This document shows, piece by piece, positions 44,729-53,547 of a stretch of 64,000 nucleotides of DNA (positions are counted from its first letter, which is position 1; the number at the start of each line of letters is the position of its first letter). Source of the DNA: Paludibacter sp. (GTDB lineage Bacteria > Bacteroidota > Bacteroidia > Bacteroidales > Paludibacteraceae); the NCBI GenBank assembly GCA_023666945.1, contig JAMPAY010000008.1, forward strand, positions 1 through 64,000. Direction: 5' to 3'. A program made the translations under genes and the position numbers. The notes below the pieces were generated by a model that was not told the DNA's origin, ran no database searches, and saw nothing but the letters and a program-made list of their open reading frames with translations.

Positions 44729-45640
44729 ATGAGCCAGACCGCGAACAACACAAAAACCTTGCTTGTATTGTCGGGACCTACCGGTGTAGGAAAGACCGCA
44801 CTCAGTATAGACTTAGCAGAACAATTGGGCAGTCCGATCATATCTGCCGATTCGCGCCAAATATACAGAGAGATACCTATAGGTACGGCTGCACCCACCG
44901 CCGAAGATCAGACAAAGGTGACACATTATTTTGTCGGCACGAAATCGGTAAAAGAAGACTACAATGCCGGCAACTATGCAGATGATGTTCTTCGCTTATT
45001 GGAAGACTTGTTCAAGACCCACGATACACTATTGCTAACAGGTGGCAGTATGCTTTATATTGACGCCGTATGCAAAGGTCTTGATGTTTTACCCACCATA
45101 TCTTCCGCCACCCGCGCGCAAGTGCAAGCAGAATTAGAGGAACACGGTTTAGCGTGGTTGCAAGCGGAATTGCAACGTTCAGACCCCGCGTATTACGCCC
45201 AAGTGGATTTGCACAACAAGCAGCGTGTAGTACATGCAGTAGAGATATGCCGCGAAGCGGGAGTTCCTTACTCATCGTTACGCACAGGGCAGAGAGCGAA
45301 ACGCCCCTTTAAAATTGTAAAAACAGGACTACGAAGAGAACGCAACGAACTCTACACCCGAATTAACCGACGTGTGGACGAAATGTTAGCACAAGGTTTG
45401 GTCGCAGAAGCGGAACGCATGCTACCTTTTCGCTACCTTAACAGTCTGAATACCGTAGGTTATAAAGAGATATTTCGTTATTTTGACGGTGAATGGACGT
45501 TACAACAAGCCGGCGACATGATAAAACAGAACTCGCGCCATTATGCCAAACGGCAAATGACATGGTTCAACAGGGACAGTGAAATACATTGGCTGGATGC
45601 ACATAGTGCAACCACCTCAGACATATTAAAACTACTATAA
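44729..45640 (+). CDS. miaA: tRNA dimethylallyltransferase
   Basis: A 303-residue enzyme that adds a dimethylallyl group to A37 of tRNAs reading U-initial codons. P-loop LSGPTGVGKTALSI (about residues 13-26), SADSRQIYREIPIGTA (substrate region), TGGSMLYIDAV and ARRQMTWFNR-like AKRQMTWFNRD. The next gene starts on the base right after its stop. Confidence 0.96.
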   Translation: MSQTANNTKTLLVLSGPTGVGKTALSIDLAEQLGSPIISADSRQIYREIPIGTAAPTAEDQTKVTHYFVGTKSVKEDYNAGNYADDVLRLLEDLFKTHDTLLLTGGSMLYIDAVCKGLDVLPTISSATRAQVQAELEEHGLAWLQAELQRSDPAYYAQVDLHNKQRVVHAVEICREAGVPYSSLRTGQRAKRPFKIVKTGLRRERNELYTRINRRVDEMLAQGLVAEAERMLPFRYLNSLNTVGYKEIFRYFDGEWTLQQAGDMIKQNSRHYAKRQMTWFNRDSEIHWLDAHSATTSDILKLL

Positions 45641-47017
45641 ATGAGAAGAATCAGGACATATCTGTTATTAGCAAGCATCAGCCTGCTATGGGCATGCAAA
45701 TCGAACGAAGTGAATTTTTCCTATACACCGGATGCTCCTCGTGCCGGGCAAAACATCACCTTCAGCAATCTGACTACAGAGGGGGAAGAATGGCTGTGGG
45801 ATTTCGGTGATGGCGGGGAATCGACACTAAAAAGCCCGAGCAAGACATACCGCAAAGCAGGTACTTATGTAGTGACACTTACTGCGGACGGAAAAGCGCA
45901 TCGGAAATGCTCGAAGGAAATAACCGTATACGACACCATTCCCACTTTCAGTATAGATGCCGACAACATAACGTATCGAAAATCAATTACTTTTACGGCT
46001 GTGCTTTACAACCCCTATTCGTATACCGTTACCTACGCTTGGAGTTTACCACCGAGCGCAGTTATCACCGCAGGCGACCTGACAGAGAAGAGTGTGACCG
46101 CATATTTTACAGAACAAGAAGCAGATGCAGAGGTTAGTTTGACACTAAACATAGGCAATACAGAATACACCACCACTCAAACATTCCACATATACGACAC
46201 TCCCGCCCCCTCGCTCATTATGGCAACCGATGCACAGTTGTTACGCCAACGCCTATTCGACAACGGAGAAGAAGCCCCTCGCCCTATAGACACAGATGCT
46301 GATATTGTCAGTCATACCACCGCATTGCTCACACAGGCAGATACACTCTATCTGATTGCCCATGCAGGTTCCACCCAAACAAGTGCACTTTATGCCCTAA
46401 ACATGCAGAATGAACAACTATTGACCATAATCAGCACCTCCACAAACAACACAAACCAAGTATTAAGCACCGGCCTTATTGCCAACGATCAGTGTTACGT
46501 AGGAGGTCGTGACGCCATATACCACATTCCTTTAAGCCTGCGCAATGCCCTACTCAGCGACAATTCGTCCTATCTGTTTGCCCAGCACACAGAATTTCCC
46601 GACATGCCGAGCGGTAATACCACAGGCATATCCTTGTGCGGCAATATTTGGTTGTGGTCGACAGGACAAGGAATATGTCGTTTTACAGCAGACCGAAACA
46701 ACATGGGCATGATACTTACCGAATACGACATCCAGACATTCGGCACAGACCCTATAGCCCGCAAACTCTATTTTGTAAGCGGCAGCAAATTGTGGGTAAG
46801 CAACATAGACGGTACGTACACACGCGCCTTAACAGACAATGTTATCGGTGCTATTGCCATAGACAATTCGAGCAATCGCATTTATTTCAGCCGTACTGAC
46901 GGAGTTGCCTATCTACCTTTAGTACAAACACAGAACAATCAGACCGCAGCAGCACCTATATTATTTAATAATGTAACCGGTGTAAAGGCTCTCTGCCCTG
47001 ATAACACCAAACGCTAA
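45641..47017 (+). CDS. PKD-domain lipoprotein with propeller-like region
   Basis: A 458-residue lipoprotein: signal peptide with lipobox SLLWAC (Cys19), a PKD domain (about 25-97; EEWLWDFGDGGEST and AGTYVVTLTADG), a second Ig-like segment (about 98-185) and a C-terminal region of about 260 residues with repeated short strands (GAIAIDNSSNRIYFS, DPIARKLYFVSGSKLWVS) that resembles a YncE/LVIVD-type beta-propeller. Probably surface-exposed; ligand unknown. It starts immediately after miaA. Confidence 0.78.
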   Translation: MRRIRTYLLLASISLLWACKSNEVNFSYTPDAPRAGQNITFSNLTTEGEEWLWDFGDGGESTLKSPSKTYRKAGTYVVTLTADGKAHRKCSKEITVYDTIPTFSIDADNITYRKSITFTAVLYNPYSYTVTYAWSLPPSAVITAGDLTEKSVTAYFTEQEADAEVSLTLNIGNTEYTTTQTFHIYDTPAPSLIMATDAQLLRQRLFDNGEEAPRPIDTDADIVSHTTALLTQADTLYLIAHAGSTQTSALYALNMQNEQLLTIISTSTNNTNQVLSTGLIANDQCYVGGRDAIYHIPLSLRNALLSDNSSYLFAQHTEFPDMPSGNTTGISLCGNIWLWSTGQGICRFTADRNNMGMILTEYDIQTFGTDPIARKLYFVSGSKLWVSNIDGTYTRALTDNVIGAIAIDNSSNRIYFSRTDGVAYLPLVQTQNNQTAAAPILFNNVTGVKALCPDNTKR

Positions 47018-47045
47018 CAATGTTTTTATCATATACCATATACCT

Positions 47046-48656
47046 ATGACTCAGCCTGAATATATATTTGAGACCAGTTGGGAAGTATGCAATCACGTAG
47101 GAGGCATTTATACCGTACTTTCCACACGCGCCGCATCGATGCAAAAAGCACACAAAGACAAGGTTATATTTATCGGTCCTGACATTTGGAAAGATCAGCC
47201 CTCCCCTTTTTTCAAAGAAACCAAATCGGTGCTTGCCGACTGGAAGAAACAAGCCGCAGCAGAGGGCTTACACGTAAGAACCGGGCGATGGAACATCCCC
47301 GGGAAACCCATTGCTGTATTGGTGGATTTTCAACAGTTTTGGGCAGAAAAGAACGAAATATACCGCCACTTCTGGGACGTTTACAAAGTAAATTCGTTGC
47401 CTGCTTACGGTGACTATGACGAATCGTCGTTATTCGGATATGCCACAGGCGTCGTGATAGAAAGCATTTACCGTTTCTACAATATGCAGAACACATCGGT
47501 AGCAGTCCACTTCAACGAGTGGATGACCAGTTTCGGGTTGTTCTACGTACGTGAGCATCTGCCCCAAGCAGGAACACTATTTACCACCCACGCCACCTCG
47601 ATAGGTCGTTCTATTGCGGGCAACAACAAACCTCTTTACGACTACTTCAGCGGTTATCACGGTGACCAAATGGCAGAAGAGTTGAATATGGTAGCCAAAC
47701 ATTCGACAGAGAAACAAGCCGCCCTATATGCCGACTGCTTTACCACCGTAAGCGAGATAACCAACAACGAATGTCGCCAACTGCTTGACAAGCCTGCCGA
47801 CATTGTTACTCCCAACGGTTTCGAGGGCGAGTTTGTCCCTAAGACCGCTTCCACCTTCAATCGCAAGCGCAACGAGGCACGGTGCTTGCTCCGCAAAGTA
47901 GCCGAACAAGTATTGGGTTATTCGCTTGCAGAGGACACGCGTTTCGTTTGTACGAGCGGTCGGTATGAATGGAGAAACAAGGGGATTGATGCCTACCTGC
48001 ACGCATTGAAACAACTAAGCCAATACAATGACCTGCAAAGTGACATTGTTGCCTTTGTGTGCGTACCAGCCTGGCAACAGGGAGTACATGCACAATTGGG
48101 TATGACCGACCATTTCACCACACATCAACTCTACAATCCGCAGGGCGACCCCGTGATGCACACATTGCGCTACCTTGACATACAGAACCGCAGGGAAGAC
48201 GCCATAAAGGTTATTTTCGTACCCTCCTACTTAAACGGTAACGATGGTATTTTCAACACTTCTTACTACGATTTGCTAATTGGTATGGATGCCACCGTAT
48301 TTCCATCCTACTACGAGCCGTGGGGCTACACTCCGCTTGAGAGCGTGGCATTCCGTGTGCCGACCATAACAACCAGCCTTGCCGGTTTCGGACAATGGGC
48401 ACAAGCCTATTCGAACGGCATAGAAACGGGAGTAGAAGTGATTGAACGCACCGATGCCAATTGGCATGAACTTATCGGCAAGATTGCCGGTGCCCTGCAT
48501 CATTTATTCTTGCTTAGTCCCGCAGCACAAGAACAAGCACGCCAAGCCGCAGCCAACATTGCAAAACGAGCATCGTGGGAGAATTTTTACCCCTATTATG
48601 AAAAAGCCTATGCCATAGCCTTACAAAAAGCAGAAGACCGTTTAAACAAGGCTTAA
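47046..48656 (+). CDS. Glycogen synthase, GT3-like
   Basis: A 536-residue glycosyltransferase of the eukaryotic-type (GT3) glycogen synthase lineage found in Bacteroidetes. Diagnostic are YIFETSWEVCNHVGGIYTVL at the N-terminus, VHFNEWMTSFG, LFTTHATSIGR, TPNGFEGEFVP and the C-terminal PSYYEPWGYTPLESVAF containing the conserved Glu pair. It extends alpha-1,4 glucan from a nucleotide sugar. Last core gene before the accessory island; followed by a terminator. Confidence 0.92.
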   Translation: MTQPEYIFETSWEVCNHVGGIYTVLSTRAASMQKAHKDKVIFIGPDIWKDQPSPFFKETKSVLADWKKQAAAEGLHVRTGRWNIPGKPIAVLVDFQQFWAEKNEIYRHFWDVYKVNSLPAYGDYDESSLFGYATGVVIESIYRFYNMQNTSVAVHFNEWMTSFGLFYVREHLPQAGTLFTTHATSIGRSIAGNNKPLYDYFSGYHGDQMAEELNMVAKHSTEKQAALYADCFTTVSEITNNECRQLLDKPADIVTPNGFEGEFVPKTASTFNRKRNEARCLLRKVAEQVLGYSLAEDTRFVCTSGRYEWRNKGIDAYLHALKQLSQYNDLQSDIVAFVCVPAWQQGVHAQLGMTDHFTTHQLYNPQGDPVMHTLRYLDIQNRREDAIKVIFVPSYLNGNDGIFNTSYYDLLIGMDATVFPSYYEPWGYTPLESVAFRVPTITTSLAGFGQWAQAYSNGIETGVEVIERTDANWHELIGKIAGALHHLFLLSPAAQEQARQAAANIAKRASWENFYPYYEKAYAIALQKAEDRLNKA

Positions 48657-48678
48657 CGAAATAATAAACAATCACTCT

Positions 48679-48708
48679 TATCCTCCTATCGGCAACAATA
48701 GGAGGATA
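48679..48708 (+). terminator. Terminator after glycogen synthase
   Basis: A perfect 11-bp inverted repeat (48679-48689 and 48698-48708) followed by TTTTTTTA. It marks the last core transcript before the island. Confidence 0.88.
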
Positions 48709-48895
48709 TTTTTTTATTCCCTACTCCATACACTTTATTTTTCGGCTTTCAGCAGCCCAGCGGTTTTAACAAAATGAAAGTAGCATCGTAATATGCCTAT
48801 AAAGAAACATACAAATAACAAACAAAGAACATACAACTATAGTTATAATATTCCTCATAATTAGATAGATGGATTGTATTTAGATTCTTATGATA

Positions 48896-48933
48896 TTTGT
48901 CGTTTATTTGTGTTGTTTTTGTCGTTTATTTGT
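48896..48933. repeat. Tandem 16-bp repeat in integrase promoter
   Basis: TTTGTCGTTTATTTGT occurs at 48896-48911 and again at 48918-48933, a 22-base period, i.e. about two helical turns. The second copy lies inside the promoter spacer. It may be an operator or a recombinase arm site. Confidence 0.7.
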
Positions 48934-48943
48934 TGTACTTTTG
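48913..48943 (+). promoter_or_regulatory. Promoter of the integrase pseudogene
   Basis: TTG (48913-48915), 20 bases, then TACTTTTG (48936-48943), 40 bases before the integrase ATG at 48984. Confidence 0.6.
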
Positions 48944-48983
48944 TTGCGCATTTTTTTTTGAATAATAATTAAAGTACATAACC

Positions 48984-49935
48984 ATGAATACAACAAAAGT
49001 AACTGTTACATTACGTTCAAGAATGACAAGAACGAAAAAAAGACATTATTTCTTGATATCTATTCTAATGGGAAAAGAAAGCAAGAATTTTTGAAATTGT
49101 ATTTAGTTCCAGAACTTTGTAGATTAGATAAAGAAAAAACAAACAGACATTGAGATTAGCGGAGGCTATTAAGGCAAAGAGATTGGTTGAATGTCAAAAT
49201 AGCGCATATGGGTTTTCGCAGGAGTATGCGACTTCCACTTTTTTCTTTGAGTATTACAGAATGATAAGTAAACAACGAATCAAAGAGGATAGTCGAGGTC
49301 GTTTTATTGTTTGGGATGCTTGTTTAAAACATCTACAACAATATGAAAAAAATCACAATATAACCTTTCGAGCAATAACAAAAGAATGGGTTCGTGGTTT
49401 TCGGGATTACTTAGAATTCAAAACAACGCTATCGAACAATAGCAAATCAATTTATTTTAGCACGTTACGCACATGTTTTTGTCAAGCAATAAAAGACAAT
49501 ATTATTTCATCTAATCCAATGTTTGGAATTGATGGATTTCGTTATATAAATGGAACAAGAATGTATCTTACGACAGAAGAGTTACGCAAAATAAGTGAGA
49601 CGTATTGCAAGCATCAGGATATTAAGAATGCATTTTTATTTTCTTGTTTAACAGGCTTGAGGTATTCAGACATTGCACGACTTAAATGGGGAGATGTTTA
49701 TAAAGAACAAGGATTTACCAGAATAATTTTTAGGCAAAAGAAGACAAGTGGACAAGAGTATTTGGATATAACGGAACAAGCTGTATTTCTAATGGGTGCA
49801 AGGAAAAATGCAGATGATTTTGTATTCCAAAAACTAATGGTAAAATCGACCATAAACAAAGCGATAAGTGAATTAGTACAAAAAGCGGGTATAAACAAGC
49901 ATATAACATTTCATTGTGGAAGACATATGTCTTAA
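48984..49935 (+). pseudogene. Tyrosine recombinase (integrase), frameshifted and truncated
   Basis: Three frames join into a Bacteroidetes-type phage integrase: MNTTKVTVTLRS (from 48984), then LFLDIYSNGKRKQEFLKLYL (frame change near 49020), then RLAEAIKAKR through to 49935 (frame change at 49150). Both changes are single-base losses. The SAM-like core-binding domain and the catalytic domain with the first Arg (CLTGLRYSDIARLKW) and HCGRH (HxxR) are present, but the frame stops at HCGRHMS, before the last His/Trp and the Tyr nucleophile. The enzyme is therefore dead. It probably brought in, or marks the left edge of, the accessory island behind it. Confidence 0.88.
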
Positions 49936-50181
49936 TCTGTATGCCTTGTAATTAATGAGTTATACGAAATTGGCTCGAAATATGTAACGATTTGGAAATG
50001 AGCGAGGTGCTTTATTCGGCCATATTCTGCATCAATTCAAAAAAACGCTCTTTCTTGATTGCAAAGATAATATTTTTCTTGGAATATCCAACCAAAAATC
50101 AGAAATCAAATTTTCACAATTGATTATTTGATGGATTAGATGGATTAGTTGATAAAATTTCCTATTTACACAATTTATTTG
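49936..50181. other. Gene-free stretch between integrase remnant and XRE gene
   Basis: Very AT-rich. A leftward promoter-like pair is visible (CAAAGATA at 50061-50068 and CAA at 50088-50090, i.e. TTG-N19-TATCTTTG on the minus strand), but only a very short frame follows it. The rest of the integrase C-terminal coding sequence is not found here. Confidence 0.5.
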
Positions 50182-50189
50182 TAGCTTTG
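50182..50189 (+). promoter_or_regulatory. -7 element of the radical SAM-Dpt operon
   Basis: TAGCTTTG, 51 bases before the GTG start of the XRE gene. The -33 position holds TTTC rather than TTTG, so the promoter may be weak or activator-dependent. Confidence 0.5.
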
Positions 50190-50232
50190 CAGCCTAAAGT
50201 AACGAACATGACTAAACTGAATCGTATTTAAA

Positions 50233-50436
50233 GTGTTTTTGGTAGAGAAGGGACAAACTCAAACCTGGTTGGCTGAGAAAATCGGAAAATGCTTCAATAC
50301 AGTAAATGCTTATTGTAGTAACCGACAACAACCGACATTAAACGTGCTTCAAGATATCGCACATGTTCTTGAAGTAGACATCAGAGACCTTTTGACACCA
50401 AAAGAGAACTTATATAAAAATGACGCTTCAAGATAA
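50233..50436 (+). CDS. XRE-family helix-turn-helix regulator
   Basis: A 67-residue Cro/C1-type DNA-binding protein: QTQTWLAEKIGKCFNTVNAY is the HTH, followed by CSNRQQPTLNVLQDIAHVLE and VDIRDLLTPKE. The frame starts at a GTG (50233). An ATG at 50208 begins MTKLNRI, which is the usual N-terminus of this family, but it is separated from the HTH frame by one extra base in the T-run 50227-50229. So either the GTG is used and the protein is slightly short, or the gene carries a one-base insertion. It overlaps the radical SAM gene by 17 bases, the typical place for a regulator of a defence operon; autoregulation is inferred. Confidence 0.75.
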   Translation: MFLVEKGQTQTWLAEKIGKCFNTVNAYCSNRQQPTLNVLQDIAHVLEVDIRDLLTPKENLYKNDASR

Positions 50437-51856
50437 TGAAATACCAATAGCCGAGACTGTCTTGAATAGTCCAAAAATCGGTTTGGTTGACGCGGACCTT
50501 TTAAATGGAGGTACGCGCCACCCCAATCTCGTATTGCTAAAATTGGCGGGGTTCTTTAATGATAACGACATCCCATTTAGATTAATAATCTCCAACGATG
50601 AAGATATAAGTGCTTATACTCAAATCTATATTTCAAGAGTCTTCACTTTTAATCCCATCCCTTCATTCTATGATGAGAATGATTCACGTTTTCATTTGGG
50701 AGGGACTGGCGCATATGCCATAAAAAAAGATGTTAAAGATTTCAAGGAATCAAGAAGTCTTGATATGCATCAATTGGAATATGACGAATTTTTAAATACA
50801 CTTCCTAACAGAAGAGGCGGTTCCAAAACAATGGGCATAGATATGCGTCGACAGATGCCTTACTATAGACTGTATGATGAATACGTTGCAAAAAAAATTG
50901 AAGAAGGAAGAAAGCCATCCTACTTTAATGACTATAAATATTATTCCATAGGGTTCCTTACTCGTGGATGTGTCCGTCATTGCCCATTCTGTGTAAATAA
51001 GTTGGAAAATGAAGTTTATCGTTATTCAGAACTTGAATGGTTTTTAGATCAAGAGAAGGATGGTAATGGTAAATTGATACGTCCCTATATTTATTTATGG
51101 GACGATAATTTTTTGGCGTCGGATAAAGAAATTTGGAAGCCGATGCTTGAAGACCTAATAGCTTCCAAACGCCCATTCCAATTTCGACAGGGATTGGATG
51201 AACGGATTCTGGCCGAAAGCAAAGACGGTCCTATGATTGCTAAAATGCTATCAAAGTGTAAATATCACGGAGATTTCATCTTCGCTTTTGACAATTGGCG
51301 GGACAGAGATAAAATTGTAAAAGCACTTGGAATTTGGAAATATTACAACCCTAAAAAATCCACCAAGTTTTACCTCTTTTGCGGTTTTATGCTAAAAGCC
51401 GAAGATGATGAGAAACTTTATGCAGACATAAAAACTCTATTCGATCGTATTCATATTCTTATGCAATATGGCTGCTTTGGATACGTAATGCGACATGCTG
51501 ATTATGAGAACCACGACCTTTCTAATATCTATGTTCAGATAGCTCGATGGTGTAATCAGCCACAATTTTATCGGTATATGTCCTTCTGGGAATATTGCTA
51601 TCGTAATCAATCATTTTGGGAGCAGCGAACTAAAAAATGGAATGTTCCCAATCAAATTCCCTTTAAAGAATTTGAGCAACGCTATAGAGGTGGATATTAC
51701 TCAAAGGATGGAATCAGACTTTGTAAAACGTTGCAGACTCTCATAAATTTCATTGATAGATTCCCATCCAAACGGGAGGAGATTTTGAAATTTATGGATT
51801 ATAAGTTAAAGGATTTAACTAACCCCCAACTTTGGGAAAACCTAAAATTTGAATGA
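50420..51856 (+). CDS. B12-binding-like radical SAM protein coupled to dptFGH
   Basis: A 478-residue protein. N-terminal about 175 residues look like the B12-binding-type domain of many radical SAM enzymes (KIGLVDADLLNGGTRHPNLV, KLAGFFNDNDIPFRLI, IYISRVFTF, LGGTGAYAI), without a DxHxxG cobalamin-lower-ligand motif. The radical SAM 4Fe-4S motif is CVRHCPFC (Cys184, Cys188, Cys191), in GFLTRGCVRHCPFCVN. The C-terminal half (IYLWDDNFLAS, FRQGLDERI, FAFDNW, GYVMRHADYENHD) matches a family of unassigned radical SAM proteins that I remember mainly from phages and mobile elements. Its reaction is unknown. It overlaps the XRE gene by 17 bases and dptF by 4 (ATGA), so it is translated with the restriction genes. 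A role in DNA or nucleotide modification, or in sensing, is inference. Confidence 0.85.
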   Translation: MTLQDNEIPIAETVLNSPKIGLVDADLLNGGTRHPNLVLLKLAGFFNDNDIPFRLIISNDEDISAYTQIYISRVFTFNPIPSFYDENDSRFHLGGTGAYAIKKDVKDFKESRSLDMHQLEYDEFLNTLPNRRGGSKTMGIDMRRQMPYYRLYDEYVAKKIEEGRKPSYFNDYKYYSIGFLTRGCVRHCPFCVNKLENEVYRYSELEWFLDQEKDGNGKLIRPYIYLWDDNFLASDKEIWKPMLEDLIASKRPFQFRQGLDERILAESKDGPMIAKMLSKCKYHGDFIFAFDNWRDRDKIVKALGIWKYYNPKKSTKFYLFCGFMLKAEDDEKLYADIKTLFDRIHILMQYGCFGYVMRHADYENHDLSNIYVQIARWCNQPQFYRYMSFWEYCYRNQSFWEQRTKKWNVPNQIPFKEFEQRYRGGYYSKDGIRLCKTLQTLINFIDRFPSKREEILKFMDYKLKDLTNPQLWENLKFE

Positions 51857-53547
51857 CCAATTCCAATCTCTGCAAAACACTCTTTAATCTAAGTCAGAAT
51901 TCCATTGAATCCGTACAAACAGGTAACGGATTCAGTGAAATTGACAATTATCTCCATACAGAGCGACCCATTTCGTCAGAGCTACTGGATCGAATGATTG
52001 ACATAGACCAGGCCGGAGGCGGAATTATTCTTTTGGTCGGCAGTTCAGGAGACGGCAAATCACATCTTCTCAGCAAAGTAAAATCACTTGGTGGGAATGG
52101 ATGGAGTTCCGATTCTTTTTACAATGATGCCACCGCAAGTTGTTCACCTAACAAAACTGCAATTGAAACATTAAAGGAAGCTTTGATGGATTTTTCCGAC
52201 GACAACCTTTATTCAACGAATAAGAAAAAAATATTGGCCATCAATCTCGGAAAACTCAACGCGTTCATAGATGATACAGACATCCGAAAAATATATGGGG
52301 AAATTGCAAAAGCTGCTGCCCCACTCTTCGATGACAACGATTCCACGCCACCGTTAAATACTGAGAGGGTTAAGATTGTTGAATTTTCGAATAAACAAGT
52401 ATTTGAGCTCTTCCCGGATAACGAAGGATATGATTCTTTAAAATCCGATTTCTTATCGAATATCTTGGATAAATTGGTGGCACCAAATTCTTCAAGCAAG
52501 AAAAATCCTTTTTATGCTGCCTATGAGGAGGATATGGCTAATGGAATAAATCCGAGACATCCGGTCTTCCTTAATTATCAACTTCTGATGATTCCTGAGG
52601 TCAGGAGGTCTATAGTTTTGACAGTTATTGAAGCTATCATACGCTTTAAACTTGTTATCACTCCGAGAGAATATCTCGATTTTATTTATTCTATCTTAGT
52701 CCCAAAAGAGCTACCCACTCACTATAAGGAAAGGGAATCATTCTATGAGAGCCTTCTCCCGACATTGCTTTATTCTGGAGAAAGTAATGCTATCTTGGAG
52801 GCGATATCTCGCCTTGACCCCATGAAGTATAGTAATACAATCCATGACAATACGCTTTCTTTATTATTCTCCTCAAATCGAATTCCTGATGGTTTTCTTT
52901 CAGAAATTCCATCAGGTGCAGTTTTACCAGAAGAACTCATAAATCGAATAAACAAGTTTTACGATAACAATGGTAAAGATGCCGAACGTACAACGAAGTT
53001 CTTGTTCAGGTTTCATCACCTACTTGACTATCACTCTGAAAGCGAGTCCTATATATCCTTTATGAATCTACTTAAAGGAATCTTCAAACAAAATCCAGAT
53101 TATATGATGGAGGCCTATAATCTTGTGTCTGAGGCTATACCTCGCCATAATGGATCGTATTACCAAAAGCCCAACCTCATACCACTAAATATACAAGGTG
53201 GGAAATATAAGTTATTTGCGCAAATCCAAATGGATCCTAATGAGCCAAAATATATATTTTCATTTGACAAGCCATGGGAGTTTTATCCGAGATTTCAGCT
53301 CTGTTGGACTATTTTGGGTAATAAAGAGGTAACGCTTCTGATGGACTACGCCCTATTCGCTTATTTATTTGATTTGCGAAATGGGAAATTGGCTATAACC
53401 TATGAAAATGAGAAAAATATTGAATTTAGCCATTTTCTAAGGGAACTCGCCTCATTAAGTGATTGCGCAAAAAAACTCACTATCGCCAAAGTAGGCTCCG
53501 AAGATATGACTCTACAAAAAACAATGATAAGCGTACAGTTACAATGA
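51853..53547 (+). CDS. dptF: DptF-like phosphorothioation-dependent restriction ATPase
   Basis: A 564-residue P-loop protein matching DptF (DndF; TIGR03238-type) of DNA phosphorothioation-dependent restriction. Walker A is GSSGDGKSHLL at residues 63-73; IIEFSNKQVFELFPD-like VEFSNKQVFELF, HPVFLNYQLLMIPEVR and TPREYLDFIYSILVPKEL are further family stretches. In Salmonella, DptF, G and H together act against DNA that lacks phosphorothioate marks. Its start overlaps the radical SAM stop and its end overlaps dptG by 4 bases. The frame is intact. The call rests on remembered family features and on the F-G-H order and sizes. Confidence 0.85.
   Translation: MTNSNLCKTLFNLSQNSIESVQTGNGFSEIDNYLHTERPISSELLDRMIDIDQAGGGIILLVGSSGDGKSHLLSKVKSLGGNGWSSDSFYNDATASCSPNKTAIETLKEALMDFSDDNLYSTNKKKILAINLGKLNAFIDDTDIRKIYGEIAKAAAPLFDDNDSTPPLNTERVKIVEFSNKQVFELFPDNEGYDSLKSDFLSNILDKLVAPNSSSKKNPFYAAYEEDMANGINPRHPVFLNYQLLMIPEVRRSIVLTVIEAIIRFKLVITPREYLDFIYSILVPKELPTHYKERESFYESLLPTLLYSGESNAILEAISRLDPMKYSNTIHDNTLSLLFSSNRIPDGFLSEIPSGAVLPEELINRINKFYDNNGKDAERTTKFLFRFHHLLDYHSESESYISFMNLLKGIFKQNPDYMMEAYNLVSEAIPRHNGSYYQKPNLIPLNIQGGKYKLFAQIQMDPNEPKYIFSFDKPWEFYPRFQLCWTILGNKEVTLLMDYALFAYLFDLRNGKLAITYENEKNIEFSHFLRELASLSDCAKKLTIAKVGSEDMTLQKTMISVQLQ

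Noticed and set aside
48657..48983. tRNA gene as attachment site for the island
   Set aside because: No cloverleaf-like sequence or T-arm signature was seen between glycogen synthase and the integrase remnant.
50061..50090. Leftward promoter-like pair between integrase remnant and XRE gene
   Set aside because: The spacing is good, but what follows is only a frame of about 28 codons ending KKERFFELMQNMAE, with no start codon in a sensible place. Kept only as a note in the gene-free stretch.
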